Below are positions 7,300-15,305 of a stretch of DNA of 32,302 nt, in pieces. Positions within the stretch are counted from its first letter, which is position 1, and every line of letters begins with the position of its first letter. Source of the stretch: Promicromonosporaceae bacterium (GTDB taxonomy: Bacteria > Actinomycetota > Actinomycetes > Actinomycetales > Cellulomonadaceae); contig WRHK01000043.1 of assembly GCA_009783295.1 (NCBI GenBank), positions 1-32,302 of the forward strand, written 5' to 3'. A program made the position numbers and the translations under genes. The notes below the pieces were generated by a model that had not been told where the DNA came from, made no database searches, and saw only the letters and a list, made by a program, of their open reading frames with translations.

Positions 7300-8138
7300 G
7301 CGCCGACCTCTCGCGGCTGTCCCTCAACACGGCCACCACCAAGCACCTCACGCTCGCGCAGGCCGTCGAGGCGGCCGCGGCGGCTGGGTTGGGCGCCGTC
7401 GGGCCGTGGCGCGACCGCGTCCAGGAGGCGGGGGTCGAGAAGGCCGCGCGCCTGATCTCCGAGGCCGGCCTGCGGGTCTCGTCGCTGTGCCGTGGCGGGT
7501 TCCTCACCGCTGCCGACGACGCCGCCGCAGCCGCCGCGCTGGAGGACAACCGCCTGGCGATCCGCGAGGCGGCGACGCTCGGCACGCACGAGCTGATCCT
7601 CGTGGTGGGCGGCCTGCCCGCCGGCTCGCGCGACCTCGTGGCCACGCGGCAGCGCGTCGCCGACCGCATCGGGGAGCTCGCTCCGTACGCCGCCGAGCAC
7701 GGCGTGCGGCTGGTGGTCGAGGCGCTGCACCCGATGTTCGCGGCCGACCGCGCCGTCGTCTCGACGCTCGGCCAGGCGCTCGACCTCGCGGCACCGTTCG
7801 ACCCGGACGTGGTCGGCGTCGTCGTCGACACTTACCACGTGTGGTGGGACCCGCAGCTGCGCGAGTCGATCGCCCGGGCTGGCGCCGAGGGCCGTATCGC
7901 GTCGTACCAGGTGTGCGACTGGGTGCTGCCGCTCGCCGCCGAGCCGCTCAACTCGCGCGGGCACGTGGGCGACGGGTTCGTCGACTTCGAGTCGATCACG
8001 CGGTGGGTCGCCGAGGCGGGCTACGCCGGCGACGTCGAGGTCGAGATCTTCCACGAGGAGGTCTGGGCCGCCCCCGCCGAGCGGACGCTGGCCACGATGG
8101 CCGACCGGTACGCGCGGCACGTGCTGCCGTACCTGTAG
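7296..8138 (+). CDS. Sugar phosphate isomerase/epimerase-like TIM-barrel protein (AP endonuclease 2 fold)
   Basis: 280 residues from a GTG at 7296 that overlaps the dehydrogenase stop (GTGA); GGAG lies 9 nt upstream. The fold is the xylose-isomerase-like TIM barrel shared with IolE, IolI and YcjR. Likely divalent-metal ligands are the acidic and His residues in VVEALHP, VVVDTYHVWWDP, YQVCDW and EVEIFHEE, the expected Glu-Asp/His-His-Glu arrangement. Members isomerise or epimerise keto-sugars or dehydrate keto-inositols. Tight coupling to the Gfo/Idh/MocA gene suggests that the dehydrogenase makes a keto-sugar which this enzyme rearranges or cleaves (inference). Last gene before a hairpin terminator. 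Confidence 0.85.
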   Translation: MSADLSRLSLNTATTKHLTLAQAVEAAAAAGLGAVGPWRDRVQEAGVEKAARLISEAGLRVSSLCRGGFLTAADDAAAAAALEDNRLAIREAATLGTHELILVVGGLPAGSRDLVATRQRVADRIGELAPYAAEHGVRLVVEALHPMFAADRAVVSTLGQALDLAAPFDPDVVGVVVDTYHVWWDPQLRESIARAGAEGRIASYQVCDWVLPLAAEPLNSRGHVGDGFVDFESITRWVAEAGYAGDVEVEIFHEEVWAAPAERTLATMADRYARHVLPYL

Positions 8139-8143
8139 GGCGC

Positions 8144-8186
8144 GGGCTCGACGGGCCCGACCAGCGTGCCGGTCGAGCCCGTCGAG
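8144..8186. terminator. Bidirectional hairpin between convergent genes
   Basis: Ten-base arms at 8147-8156 and 8177-8186 pair perfectly, with an inner 5-bp stem at 8158-8162/8171-8175. An alternative 9-bp pairing (8144-8152 with 8172-8180) competes with it. It lies between convergent stop codons at 8138 and 8195, has no U-tract, and probably serves both directions. Confidence 0.6.
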
Positions 8187-8194
8187 ACCCCGCC

Positions 8195-10237
8195 TCAGAG
8201 CACGTTCCCGTGCTCCCGGTAGTCCCTCCACACGTTCTCGAAGAAGCCGTCCACCTCCGGGACGGGCCGCCGCGGGCGCCACGTGAACTCGACCGTCCCG
8301 GCTCCTCCGTCGGGGGCGAACGCGACCTCCTGCACGACGTCGTCGAGGGCGCCGCCGTCCAGGGAGAACCGGAACTCCTCGGGCAGGTCGAGCTCCGCCT
8401 CGGCGCGAGGCCACGCCAGCGGCAGGCCGCCCGCCGGGTCCGTGCAGAGCACCGAGCCGCGCGACCGGCCGCCGTGCGCCACGTAGTCGGCCATCGCCGA
8501 GAGGTACACGTAGGCGCTGGTCAGGATGTCGCGCACCAGGAAGGTGCGGTTGACCGACCGACGCGAGCCGCCGTCGGCGGACACCAGGTCGGGGTAGGCG
8601 GCGAGCCACTCGCGCACCTGGTCCAGCGCCTCGTGGATCGACGACGCCGACCGCACCGGGCCGGCCTTGGCGCTCATGAGGGCCTGCACCGCGCGGAGCA
8701 GCTCACCCGTGTTGTCGGGCGTGCCCGTGGCGGCGCGCCCGGTCGCCGCGGAGGTCAGGGCCAGCGCCCCGGCGAGCACCGGTGCGGCCGCGCCGGCGAA
8801 CGCGGCGTCGTCGAGCGGGTCCTGCGTGCGGCGGGCGGCGACGTACTGCGCCGCGCGTGTGGCGCCCACCTGCCCGGAGTTGAGGGCGGCGCCGCCCGGC
8901 CGGTAGACGCCGTGCGCTCCCCCGGCCTCGCCCACCGGGAAGAACCCTGCGACGTTGGACTGCCACCAGGCGTCCACGACGAGGCCGCCGTTGTTGTGCT
9001 GGGCGCACACGTCGACCTCGAGCAGCTGCTTCTCGAGGTCCACGTACGGGTTCTTGTCCCGGTAGAACTGGTAGGCGGGCTCGTTCATGTGCCGCAGCCG
9101 CTCGACCGGCGTGCCGAACAGGACGCCCGCCTTGTCGAGGTACTCGAACGCCTCCGGGCTCAGCGCCGACGGGTCGAGCTCGTCGCGCACGGGGTTGCGG
9201 CGGAAGTCGAGGAACACCCGCCGGCCACGCAGCACCGTCTCGCGGTACACGAGCAGGTCGACGAGCGAGGACCCGTCGCGCGCCTTGCGGACGTCGAAGG
9301 GCCACTGGTAGCCCTTGAGGAACACCAGCGAGAGCAGCCGACCGTAGTCTGGGATGGCCTCGGTGAGGAACTCGCGCTCGTCGCCGCCGTCGGCGTCCGT
9401 GGACACGAAACGCGGGATGACCTGCATGTACGTGCCCGAGACGTTCCAGCGCGGGCGAGTGGACGCAAGCCCGAACTGCCACTCCGTGAGGTTCTTGCCG
9501 TGCACGCCGGCCCGGTACGCGGCGCCCGAGGCGCCCCACTGCCCGTTCGGGAACACGCGGGTGGCGTACATGCCCGCGGGGCCGCCCGTCGCGTAGACGA
9601 GGTTGGTGCACCGCAGCAGCAGCCAGGGGCTCGCGGCGCCGTCGTGCGGCACGTCGGTGCGCAGCACGAGCAGGCCGGCCACGGCGCGGCCCCCGCCCGC
9701 GGCGGGCACGGTCACGACGTCGACCACGCGGCACTCGTCGAGCACGCGCGTGCCGTCGCGCCGCACCCTCGCCTCGAGCCGCTCGACCATGGTGCGCGAC
9801 GTGTACGGGCCCACGGAGGTGGCCCGCTGCCGGGGGTCGTGGTCGGTCTTGTAGCCGACGAACTCCCCGAAGCGGTTCTGCGGGAACGGCACGCCCAGGT
9901 CCACCAGGTGCAGGAACGCGCGCGCCGAGAGAGCGGCCTCGGCGAGCGCGTTGTCGCCGTCCATGGCGCCGCCGGCGAACAGCGTCTGCGCCATCTCCCG
10001 CACGGAGTCGCCCTCGGCGCCCGAGAGCGTGAGCTTGTAGTACGTCTGCTTGTCCGATCCGGCGTTGCGGCTGGCGCCGGCGTTGACCTTGTCGGCGACC
10101 ATGACGACGTCGTCCTGGCCGAGCTGGACCAGGCGCGCCGCGGCGCAGTAACCCGCGGACCCGGTGCCGACGACGACGGTGTTGGCGGTGACGACGGGGA
10201 CGTCGTGCCCGGCGATGCGCAGGGTGGTGTCGGTCAT
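8195..10237 (-). CDS. FAD-dependent oxidoreductase, fumarate reductase/succinate dehydrogenase flavoprotein-like
   Basis: 680 residues. The N-terminal FAD-binding Rossmann motif is VVVGTGSAGYCAA (GTGSAG at 24-29). The middle carries AQHNNGGLVVD (His ~414) and then FFPVGEAGGAHGVYRPGGAALNSGQVG, the pattern of the FrdA/SdhA/aspartate-oxidase superfamily, followed by a helical domain and a ~100-residue C-terminal extension ending in GFFENVWRDYREHGNVL. No iron-sulfur or membrane-anchor subunit gene is nearby, so it is not respiratory fumarate reductase. It starts 8 nt after the SDR stop and shares its promoter. In a sugar-acid locus it could oxidise or reduce a sugar-derived acid or enone (inference); I do not recognise a characterised orthologue. 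Confidence 0.8.
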   Translation of the reverse strand: MTDTTLRIAGHDVPVVTANTVVVGTGSAGYCAAARLVQLGQDDVVMVADKVNAGASRNAGSDKQTYYKLTLSGAEGDSVREMAQTLFAGGAMDGDNALAEAALSARAFLHLVDLGVPFPQNRFGEFVGYKTDHDPRQRATSVGPYTSRTMVERLEARVRRDGTRVLDECRVVDVVTVPAAGGGRAVAGLLVLRTDVPHDGAASPWLLLRCTNLVYATGGPAGMYATRVFPNGQWGASGAAYRAGVHGKNLTEWQFGLASTRPRWNVSGTYMQVIPRFVSTDADGGDEREFLTEAIPDYGRLLSLVFLKGYQWPFDVRKARDGSSLVDLLVYRETVLRGRRVFLDFRRNPVRDELDPSALSPEAFEYLDKAGVLFGTPVERLRHMNEPAYQFYRDKNPYVDLEKQLLEVDVCAQHNNGGLVVDAWWQSNVAGFFPVGEAGGAHGVYRPGGAALNSGQVGATRAAQYVAARRTQDPLDDAAFAGAAAPVLAGALALTSAATGRAATGTPDNTGELLRAVQALMSAKAGPVRSASSIHEALDQVREWLAAYPDLVSADGGSRRSVNRTFLVRDILTSAYVYLSAMADYVAHGGRSRGSVLCTDPAGGLPLAWPRAEAELDLPEEFRFSLDGGALDDVVQEVAFAPDGGAGTVEFTWRPRRPVPEVDGFFENVWRDYREHGNVL

Positions 10238-10245
10238 CGCGGGCC

Positions 10246-11034
10246 TCACAGGACCGGCACGTGGAGGCCGCCGTCGACGTGGAACACCTCGCCGGTCGAG
10301 TACGGAGTGGCCCCCGACGCGAGGATCGACACGGCGCCGGCGACGTCGGCCGGGCGGCCCCAGCGCGCGATCGGTACGTTGCCGCCCTCGAAGTACGCGT
10401 CGTACCTGGCGCTCACCCCGGCGGTCATGTCGGTGGCGACGATGCCCGGGCGCACCTCGTAGACCACGATGCCCTCCGGCGCCAGCCGCACCGCCCAGAG
10501 CTGCGTCGCCATGCCGACGCCTGCCTTCGAGATGCAGTACTCGCCGCGGTTGGTCGAGACCGTGGTGGCGGAGATCGAGGAGACGTTGACGACCGTCGCC
10601 ACGGGGGCGTCCTGCGGAAGCCCGTCGAGGTCCCCGCGCAGCGCGATCACGCGGTTCGCGAACGTCTGGGTGAGGAAGTACGGGCCGCGCAGGTTGATGC
10701 CGAGCACCCGGTCGAACTCGTCCGGGGCGGCCTCGAGCAGGTCGGCGCGCACGCGGGGGCCGACGCCCGCGTTGTTGACCAGCAGGTCCAGCCGGCCCCA
10801 CGCCTCGACGGCGTCGTCGACGAACCGGGCGTGGTCCGCCAGGTCCGCCACCGAGCCGCGCACGTAGCGCACGAGCGTGTCGTCGCCCGCCGCCTCGCGC
10901 AGCTCGGCGAGCACGTCGGCCGGCTCCTCCCGGGTGGCCAGGATCGACACCGCGAAGCCGTCGGCGACCAGGCGGCGGCAGATGCCGAGCCCGATCCCGC
11001 GGTTCCCTCCGGTGACCAGTGCAGCTGGGGGCAT
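10246..11034 (-). CDS. Short-chain dehydrogenase/reductase (SDR)
   Basis: 262 residues, classical SDR length. Motifs: TGGNRGIG (8-15, cofactor binding), NNAG (88-91), Ser 153/154, and YCISK (catalytic Tyr167 and Lys171). A C-terminal YSTGEVFHVDGG matches the usual end of the fold. It catalyses NAD(P)-linked alcohol/ketone interconversion; a ketoacyl-ACP-reductase label would be only homology-based. The ATG at 11034 has AAGGAGA (plus 11042-11048) 7 nt upstream. First gene of a two-gene operon with the flavoprotein, driven from a divergent promoter with a family A operator, which argues for a sugar substrate of this locus (inference). Confidence 0.88.
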   Translation of the reverse strand: MPPAALVTGGNRGIGLGICRRLVADGFAVSILATREEPADVLAELREAAGDDTLVRYVRGSVADLADHARFVDDAVEAWGRLDLLVNNAGVGPRVRADLLEAAPDEFDRVLGINLRGPYFLTQTFANRVIALRGDLDGLPQDAPVATVVNVSSISATTVSTNRGEYCISKAGVGMATQLWAVRLAPEGIVVYEVRPGIVATDMTAGVSARYDAYFEGGNVPIARWGRPADVAGAVSILASGATPYSTGEVFHVDGGLHVPVL

Positions 11035-11067
11035 CGTCGCCTCTCCTTCGTCGCGTGGTGCACGCGG

Positions 11068-11097
11068 ATCCTGGCATGCCCCGCGGGATGTGGGCAA
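11068..11097 (-). promoter_or_regulatory. Promoter of the SDR-flavoprotein operon
   Basis: On the minus strand TTGCCC (plus 11092-11097) and CAGGAT (plus 11068-11073) are spaced 18 nt. The -35 lies within the shared operator at 11093-11106, so repression would be direct. Confidence 0.45.
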
Positions 11098-11120
11098 GCG
11101 CTTTCCGCGCCCGGTAGGCT
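11091..11120 (+). promoter_or_regulatory. Promoter of the second dehydrogenase gene, probably giving a leaderless mRNA
   Basis: TGGGCA (11091-11096, 4 of 6 to consensus) and TAGGCT (11115-11120) are spaced 18 nt. The GTG start is at 11127, about where transcription should begin, and no Shine-Dalgarno sequence precedes it. A leaderless transcript, common in Actinobacteria, is the simplest reading. Confidence 0.5.
11093..11106. promoter_or_regulatory. Operator family A, site 3 (GGCAAGCGCTTTCC)
   Basis: The reverse complement is exactly the 14-mer found at 17799-17812 upstream of the PL11 lyase. It overlaps the -35 elements of both divergent promoters, so one bound repressor could silence the SDR/flavoprotein operon and the second Gfo/Idh/MocA gene together. 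Confidence 0.7.
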
Positions 11121-11126
11121 GCGCGC

Positions 11127-12233
11127 GTGACTCTCCAGAAGCAGCCGCTGCGCGTCGCGATCATCGGCACGGGCGGCGTCGCCCACCTGCACGCCCAGGC
11201 GCTCGCCGCGGACGAGCGCGTCGAGCTCGTCGCCGTCGCCGAGCCCGACGCCGCCCGCCGCGCGGGCTTCGCGGACCTCTACGACGTGCCCGCGGCCTAC
11301 CGCTCGCACACCGAGCTGCTCGAGGAGGAGCGCCTCGACCTGGTCCACCTGTGCACCCCGCCGCACCTGCACCGCGAGCAGGCGCTCGACGCGTTCGGCG
11401 CGGGGGTCAACGTGCTGTGCGAGAAGCCCCCGGCGCTCTCGCTCGCCGACCTCGACGCCATGGAGGCGGCCGCGGCCGACGCCTGCCTCGGGTTCGGTGT
11501 CACGTTCCAGCAGCGCACGGGCACGGCCACCGCCCACATCAAGGCTCTGCTCGACGACGGCGCACTGGGCCGCCCGCTGCTCGCGCAGTGCCAGACGCTG
11601 TGGCACCGCGACGACGCGTACTACGGCGTCGGCTGGCGCGGCACGTGGGCGAGCGAGGGCGGTGGCACCACGTTTGGTCACGGCATCCACCAGCTCGACC
11701 TGCTCGCCTACCTGCTGGGCGACTGGGCCGAGGTCGACGCCCGCCTGTGGCGCCTGGCCCGCGACATCGAGATGGAGGACGTCTCGACGGCAACGATCCG
11801 GTTCGCGGGCGGGGCCGTGGCCCAGGCGGTGTCGTCGGTGCTGAGCCCGCGCGAGACGTCCGTGGTGCGCATCGACACGACGCTCGCCACCGTCGAGGTG
11901 GAGCACCTGTACGGCCACGACCGCGCGAGCTGGCGCATCACCCCGGCCCGCGGCGTCCCCGAGGACGTCGCCGCGGCGTGGGCCTTCCCCGCCGACGACG
12001 AGCCCAGCGGCCACGTGCCCCTGGTCCGCGCCGTGGTCGACGCCCTGTGGGAGGGCCGGCCGTTCCCCGACCTGGCCACGCACGCGCGGCGGCCCCTCGA
12101 GCTCGTGACCGCGATCTACGCGTCGTCGGAGCACGGCCAGCCCGTCACGCCCGCCGACGTCGGCCGGGACGAGCGGTTCCGTCGCTCGCTCGCGTCGCAC
12201 GTGACGGACCTGCGGGCGGCGCCCACGGGCTGA
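11127..12233 (+). CDS. Gfo/Idh/MocA-family sugar oxidoreductase (second copy)
   Basis: 368 residues from the GTG at 11127. The N-terminus has a canonical VAIIGTGGVAHLHA Rossmann motif (GTGGVA 14-19) and EKP at 99-101 (NVLCEKPPA). The middle segment TTFGHGIHQLDLL matches the family's substrate-binding His/Asp helix. It differs clearly from the Gfo/Idh/MocA protein at 6133, which has GVTGRMG instead, so the two probably act on different substrates or steps. The start is chosen because the -10 element lies only 6 nt upstream; no internal ATG gives the complete Rossmann strand. It may head the transcript that continues into lutABC, or lut may have its own promoter in the 105-nt gap. Confidence 0.87.
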   Translation: MTLQKQPLRVAIIGTGGVAHLHAQALAADERVELVAVAEPDAARRAGFADLYDVPAAYRSHTELLEEERLDLVHLCTPPHLHREQALDAFGAGVNVLCEKPPALSLADLDAMEAAAADACLGFGVTFQQRTGTATAHIKALLDDGALGRPLLAQCQTLWHRDDAYYGVGWRGTWASEGGGTTFGHGIHQLDLLAYLLGDWAEVDARLWRLARDIEMEDVSTATIRFAGGAVAQAVSSVLSPRETSVVRIDTTLATVEVEHLYGHDRASWRITPARGVPEDVAAAWAFPADDEPSGHVPLVRAVVDALWEGRPFPDLATHARRPLELVTAIYASSEHGQPVTPADVGRDERFRRSLASHVTDLRAAPTG

Positions 12234-12256
12234 GAGGGCCGTCGGCACGGACGCGC

Positions 12257-12285
12257 TACGCTGCCGCGGGCAGGACGTCACGTCC
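12257..12285 (+). promoter_or_regulatory. Possible lut promoter -10 and palindrome in the 105-nt leader
   Basis: TACGCT (12257-12262) could be a -10 element, though no good -35 is visible. Eleven bases on is the perfect inverted repeat GGACGT-C-ACGTCC (12273-12285), around the expected transcription start. It is unlike operator families A and B, so lut may have its own regulator. Weak evidence. Confidence 0.3.
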
Positions 12286-12338
12286 GGCCCGACCCACCCG
12301 CACCTCGCCCGGCAACGCCGACGGGAAGGAGCCCGACA

Positions 12339-13133
12339 GTGCGCATCGCGCTCGCGGCGACCTGCATCGCCGACACCCTGTTCCCCGCCGCCCCGCAGGC
12401 GGTGGTCCGCCTGCTCGAACGGCTGGGGCACGAGGTGGTCTTCCCCGCCGGCCAGACGTGCTGCGGGCAGATGCACGTCAACACCGGGTACGTCGCCGAG
12501 GCGGTCCCCGTGATCCGCAACCACGTGCGGACCTTCGCGCCCGTCGCCGACGGCGAGTGGGACGCCGTGGTGATCCCTTCCGGGTCGTGCACGGGGTCGG
12601 TGCGCCACCAGCAGGCGATGGTCGCGCGCCGCGTGGGGCTCGACGAGCTCGCCGCGACGGCCGAGGCAGTGGCCGCGCGCACGTTCGAGCTGTCCGAGCT
12701 GCTCGTCGACGTGCTCGGGGTGACCGACGTCGGCGCCTGGTTCCCCCACCGCGTCACCTACCACCCCACGTGCCACTCCCTGCGCATGGTCCACGTCGGC
12801 GACCGGCCGCTGCGGCTGCTGCGCGAGGTCGAGGGCCTGGACCTCGTCGAGCTGCCCGCGGCCGAGACGTGCTGCGGGTTCGGCGGCACGTTCGCGTTCA
12901 AGAACGCCGACGTCTCGGGCGCGATGCTGGCCGACAAGACGGCGAACGTGCGCGCCACCGCGGCCGACGTGCTCACGGCGGGCGACATGTCGTGCCTCAT
13001 GCACATCGGCGGTGGCCTGTCCCGCCAGCGCTCCGGCGTGCGGGCGCTGCACCTGGCCGAGATCCTCGCCTCGACGCGCGAGGACCCCACGCCCCTGCCG
13101 GCAGCGACCTTCTCGGAGATGACGACCGCGTGA
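12339..13133 (+). CDS. lutA: L-lactate utilization protein LutA (Fe-S/CCG-domain subunit)
   Basis: 264 residues from a GTG at 12339 with AAGGAG 7 nt upstream. It has two cysteine-rich CCG domains: QTCCGQMHVNTG near residue 46 and ETCCGFGGTFAFKN near residue 182, plus YHPTCHSLR and MSCLMHIGGG. This matches LutA (YkgE), the heterodisulfide-reductase-like subunit of the LutABC complex that oxidises L-lactate to pyruvate. The stop overlaps the start of lutB (GTGA). Context fits: cleavage of rhamnulose-1-phosphate plus RhaEW dehydrogenase activity yields L-lactate, which this complex would return to central metabolism. Confidence 0.93.
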   Translation: MRIALAATCIADTLFPAAPQAVVRLLERLGHEVVFPAGQTCCGQMHVNTGYVAEAVPVIRNHVRTFAPVADGEWDAVVIPSGSCTGSVRHQQAMVARRVGLDELAATAEAVAARTFELSELLVDVLGVTDVGAWFPHRVTYHPTCHSLRMVHVGDRPLRLLREVEGLDLVELPAAETCCGFGGTFAFKNADVSGAMLADKTANVRATAADVLTAGDMSCLMHIGGGLSRQRSGVRALHLAEILASTREDPTPLPAATFSEMTTA

Positions 13134-14653
13134 GCACGTTCCTCGGGATCCCCCGGCGCCGCGAGGCCGACGACGAGCCCTTCGGCCCGCTCCCCCACCC
13201 GCACGAGCCCCTCCGCTGGGGCGAGTCGTTCCCGCGCGCCGCCAAGGCCGCGCTGGGCAACACCCAGCTGCGCCGCAACCTGGCCCACGCCACCACGACG
13301 ATCCGCGACAAGCGGGCCCGCGTGGTCGCCGAGGTGCCCGACTGGGAGGCGTTGCGCGACGCCGGGTCGGCCGTCAAGCAGCAGGTGCTCGCCGAGCTGC
13401 CCGAGCTGCTGGCCCGTCTCGAGCAGAGCGTCACGGAGCGTGGCGGCGTCGTGCACTGGGCGCGCGACGCCGACGAGGCCAACCGGATCGTGGCGCAGAT
13501 CGCCGAGGCCAAGGGCGCCGACGAGGTCGTCAAGATCAAGTCGATGGCCACGCAGGAGATCGGCCTCAACGAGGCCCTCGCCGCGCGCGGCATCGCGGCG
13601 ATCGAGACCGACCTGGCAGAGCTCATCGTGCAGCTCGCCGACGACATGCCCTCGCACTTCTTGGTGCCCGCGATCCACCGCAACCGCACCGAGATCCGCG
13701 ACATCTTCCTGGCCCGCATGGCCGGCGCCCCGGCGGACCTGAGCGACGCCCCGCGCGAGCTCGCGACGGCCGCGCGCGAGCACCTGCGCCGCAAGTTCCT
13801 CTCGGCCAAGGTCGCCGTGTCCGGCGCCAACTTCGGCGTGGCCGACACGGGGACGGTCGCCGTCGTGGAGTCGGAGGGCAACGGGCGTATGTGCCTGACG
13901 CTGCCCGAGACGCTGGTCACCGTGATGGGCATCGAGAAGCTGGTGCCCACGTTCACCGACCTCGAGGTGTTCCTGCAGCTGCTGCCTCGCTCCTCGACGG
14001 GCGAGCGCATGAACCCCTACACGTCGCTCTGGACGGGCGTCACCCCGGGCGACGGGCCGCAGGAGTTCCACCTGATCCTGCTCGACAACGGGCGCACCAA
14101 GGTGCTCGAGGACGAGGTGGGGCGGGCCGCGCTGCACTGCATCCGCTGCTCGGCGTGCCTCAACGTCTGCCCCGTCTACGAGCGGGTCGGCGGGCACGCC
14201 TACGGCTCGGTGTACCCCGGGCCGATCGGCGCGATCCTCACGCCGCAGCTCACGGGCCCCTCGGGCGCGCAGAGCGCGGGCCACGACGACCCGAACGCGT
14301 CACTGCCCTTCGCGTCGACGCTCTGCGGTGCCTGCTACGAGGTGTGCCCCGTCAAGATCGACATCCCGTCGATCCTGGTGGACCTGCGCGCCCGCGCCGT
14401 CGACGCCGACCGTGGCCGCCTGGTCGACCCCGTCGCGGCGGCCATGAAGGCGGCGTCGTGGGCGATGTCCGACGCCGGTCGGTTCGCCGGGGCCGAGCGT
14501 GCCGCCGCACTGACGCACCGGGTGGGCGGCAAGGACCATGTCGTCAGGCGCCTGCCCTACCCGGGGTCGCTGTGGACCGGCTCGCGCGACCTGCCCGTGC
14601 CCGCGTCCCGATCGTTCCGCCGCTGGTGGGCGGACCGGAAGGAGTCCGAGTGA
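13130..14653 (+). CDS. lutB: L-lactate utilization protein LutB (4Fe-4S protein with LUD domain)
   Basis: 507 residues from the GTG at 13130 that overlaps lutA. The N-terminal ~300 residues are the LUD domain (segments VVKIKSMATQEIGLNEAL and GVADTGTVAVVESEGN). Two ferredoxin-type motifs follow: CIRCSACLNVCPVYERVGGH and CGACYEVCPVKIDIP. This is the order of LutB (YkgF). It works with LutA and LutC in L-lactate oxidation, passing electrons onward, probably to quinone. The length is slightly above the usual ~475 because of a polar N-terminus. Translationally coupled on both sides. Confidence 0.94.
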   Translation: MSTFLGIPRRREADDEPFGPLPHPHEPLRWGESFPRAAKAALGNTQLRRNLAHATTTIRDKRARVVAEVPDWEALRDAGSAVKQQVLAELPELLARLEQSVTERGGVVHWARDADEANRIVAQIAEAKGADEVVKIKSMATQEIGLNEALAARGIAAIETDLAELIVQLADDMPSHFLVPAIHRNRTEIRDIFLARMAGAPADLSDAPRELATAAREHLRRKFLSAKVAVSGANFGVADTGTVAVVESEGNGRMCLTLPETLVTVMGIEKLVPTFTDLEVFLQLLPRSSTGERMNPYTSLWTGVTPGDGPQEFHLILLDNGRTKVLEDEVGRAALHCIRCSACLNVCPVYERVGGHAYGSVYPGPIGAILTPQLTGPSGAQSAGHDDPNASLPFASTLCGACYEVCPVKIDIPSILVDLRARAVDADRGRLVDPVAAAMKAASWAMSDAGRFAGAERAAALTHRVGGKDHVVRRLPYPGSLWTGSRDLPVPASRSFRRWWADRKESE

Positions 14654-15291
14654 GCGACGCACGCAGCGAGATCCTGATCCGCATCCGCGCGGCGCTGGGC
14701 CCGGACCCCGCGCCGGTCGAGGTGCCGCGCGCCTACCGCACCGCCGGCGACCTCGCCCCCGGCTCCCCCGAGGCCATCGACCTGCTCGAGGACCGGCTGC
14801 TCGACTACAAGGCCCACGTGCGGCGCGTGAGCGCGGACGAGCTGCCGGCGGCGATCGCGCAGGCGGTCGCCGACCTCGGCGCCGAGGGCCCCGTGGTGGT
14901 CCCCGACGGGCTCGACCCCGCCTGGCTCACGGGCCTGGCCGACGTCGTCGCCGACTCGCGCACGGCCCCGCGCAGCAACGCCGAGCTCGACGCGGCCGCG
15001 GCCGTCGTCACCGCTGCCCGCGTCGCGATCGCCGACACCGGCACCATCGTGCTCGACGGCGAGCCCGACCAGGGCCGGCGGGCGATCTCGCTGGTCCCGG
15101 ACGCGCACGTGTGCGTGGTGCGCGCCGACCAGGTGGTGCAGACGGTCCCCGAGGCCGTGCGCCTGCTGGCCGAGCACCCGGCCCGACCGCAGACGTGGGT
15201 CTCCGGCCCGAGCGCGACGAGCGACATCGAGCTCTCCCGTGTCGAGGGCGTCCACGGGCCCCGCACGCTCCACGTGCTGCTCGTCGTCTGA
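14650..15291 (+). CDS. lutC: L-lactate utilization protein LutC (LUD domain)
   Basis: 213 residues from a GTG at 14650 that overlaps the lutB stop; AAGGAG lies 5 nt upstream. A single LUD domain carries the recognisable VAIADTGTIVLDG strand (compare the same motif in LutB) and the C-terminal SGPSATSDIELSRVEGVHGPR signature of the LutC/YkgG family. It completes lutABC. A strong hairpin terminator follows directly. Confidence 0.94.
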   Translation: MSDARSEILIRIRAALGPDPAPVEVPRAYRTAGDLAPGSPEAIDLLEDRLLDYKAHVRRVSADELPAAIAQAVADLGAEGPVVVPDGLDPAWLTGLADVVADSRTAPRSNAELDAAAAVVTAARVAIADTGTIVLDGEPDQGRRAISLVPDAHVCVVRADQVVQTVPEAVRLLAEHPARPQTWVSGPSATSDIELSRVEGVHGPRTLHVLLVV

Positions 15292-15305
15292 CCCGGGGAA
15301 CGTGA

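Noticed and set aside
6133-8138. A myo-inositol pathway (iolG/iolE-type pair)
   Set aside because: No other inositol genes are near, and the dehydrogenase has an atypical GVTGRMG nucleotide-binding loop; the assignment would rest on family alone.
7406-10462. A 1018-codon plus-strand frame over the isomerase and flavoprotein genes
   Set aside because: Low-complexity Arg/Ala/Pro product crossing a terminator and two real genes; a shadow of the true frames.
8195-11170. A single 991-residue SDR-flavoprotein fusion
   Set aside because: The upstream part of that frame is not the SDR frame. The SDR has its own stop at 10246 and the flavoprotein its own ATG at 10237.
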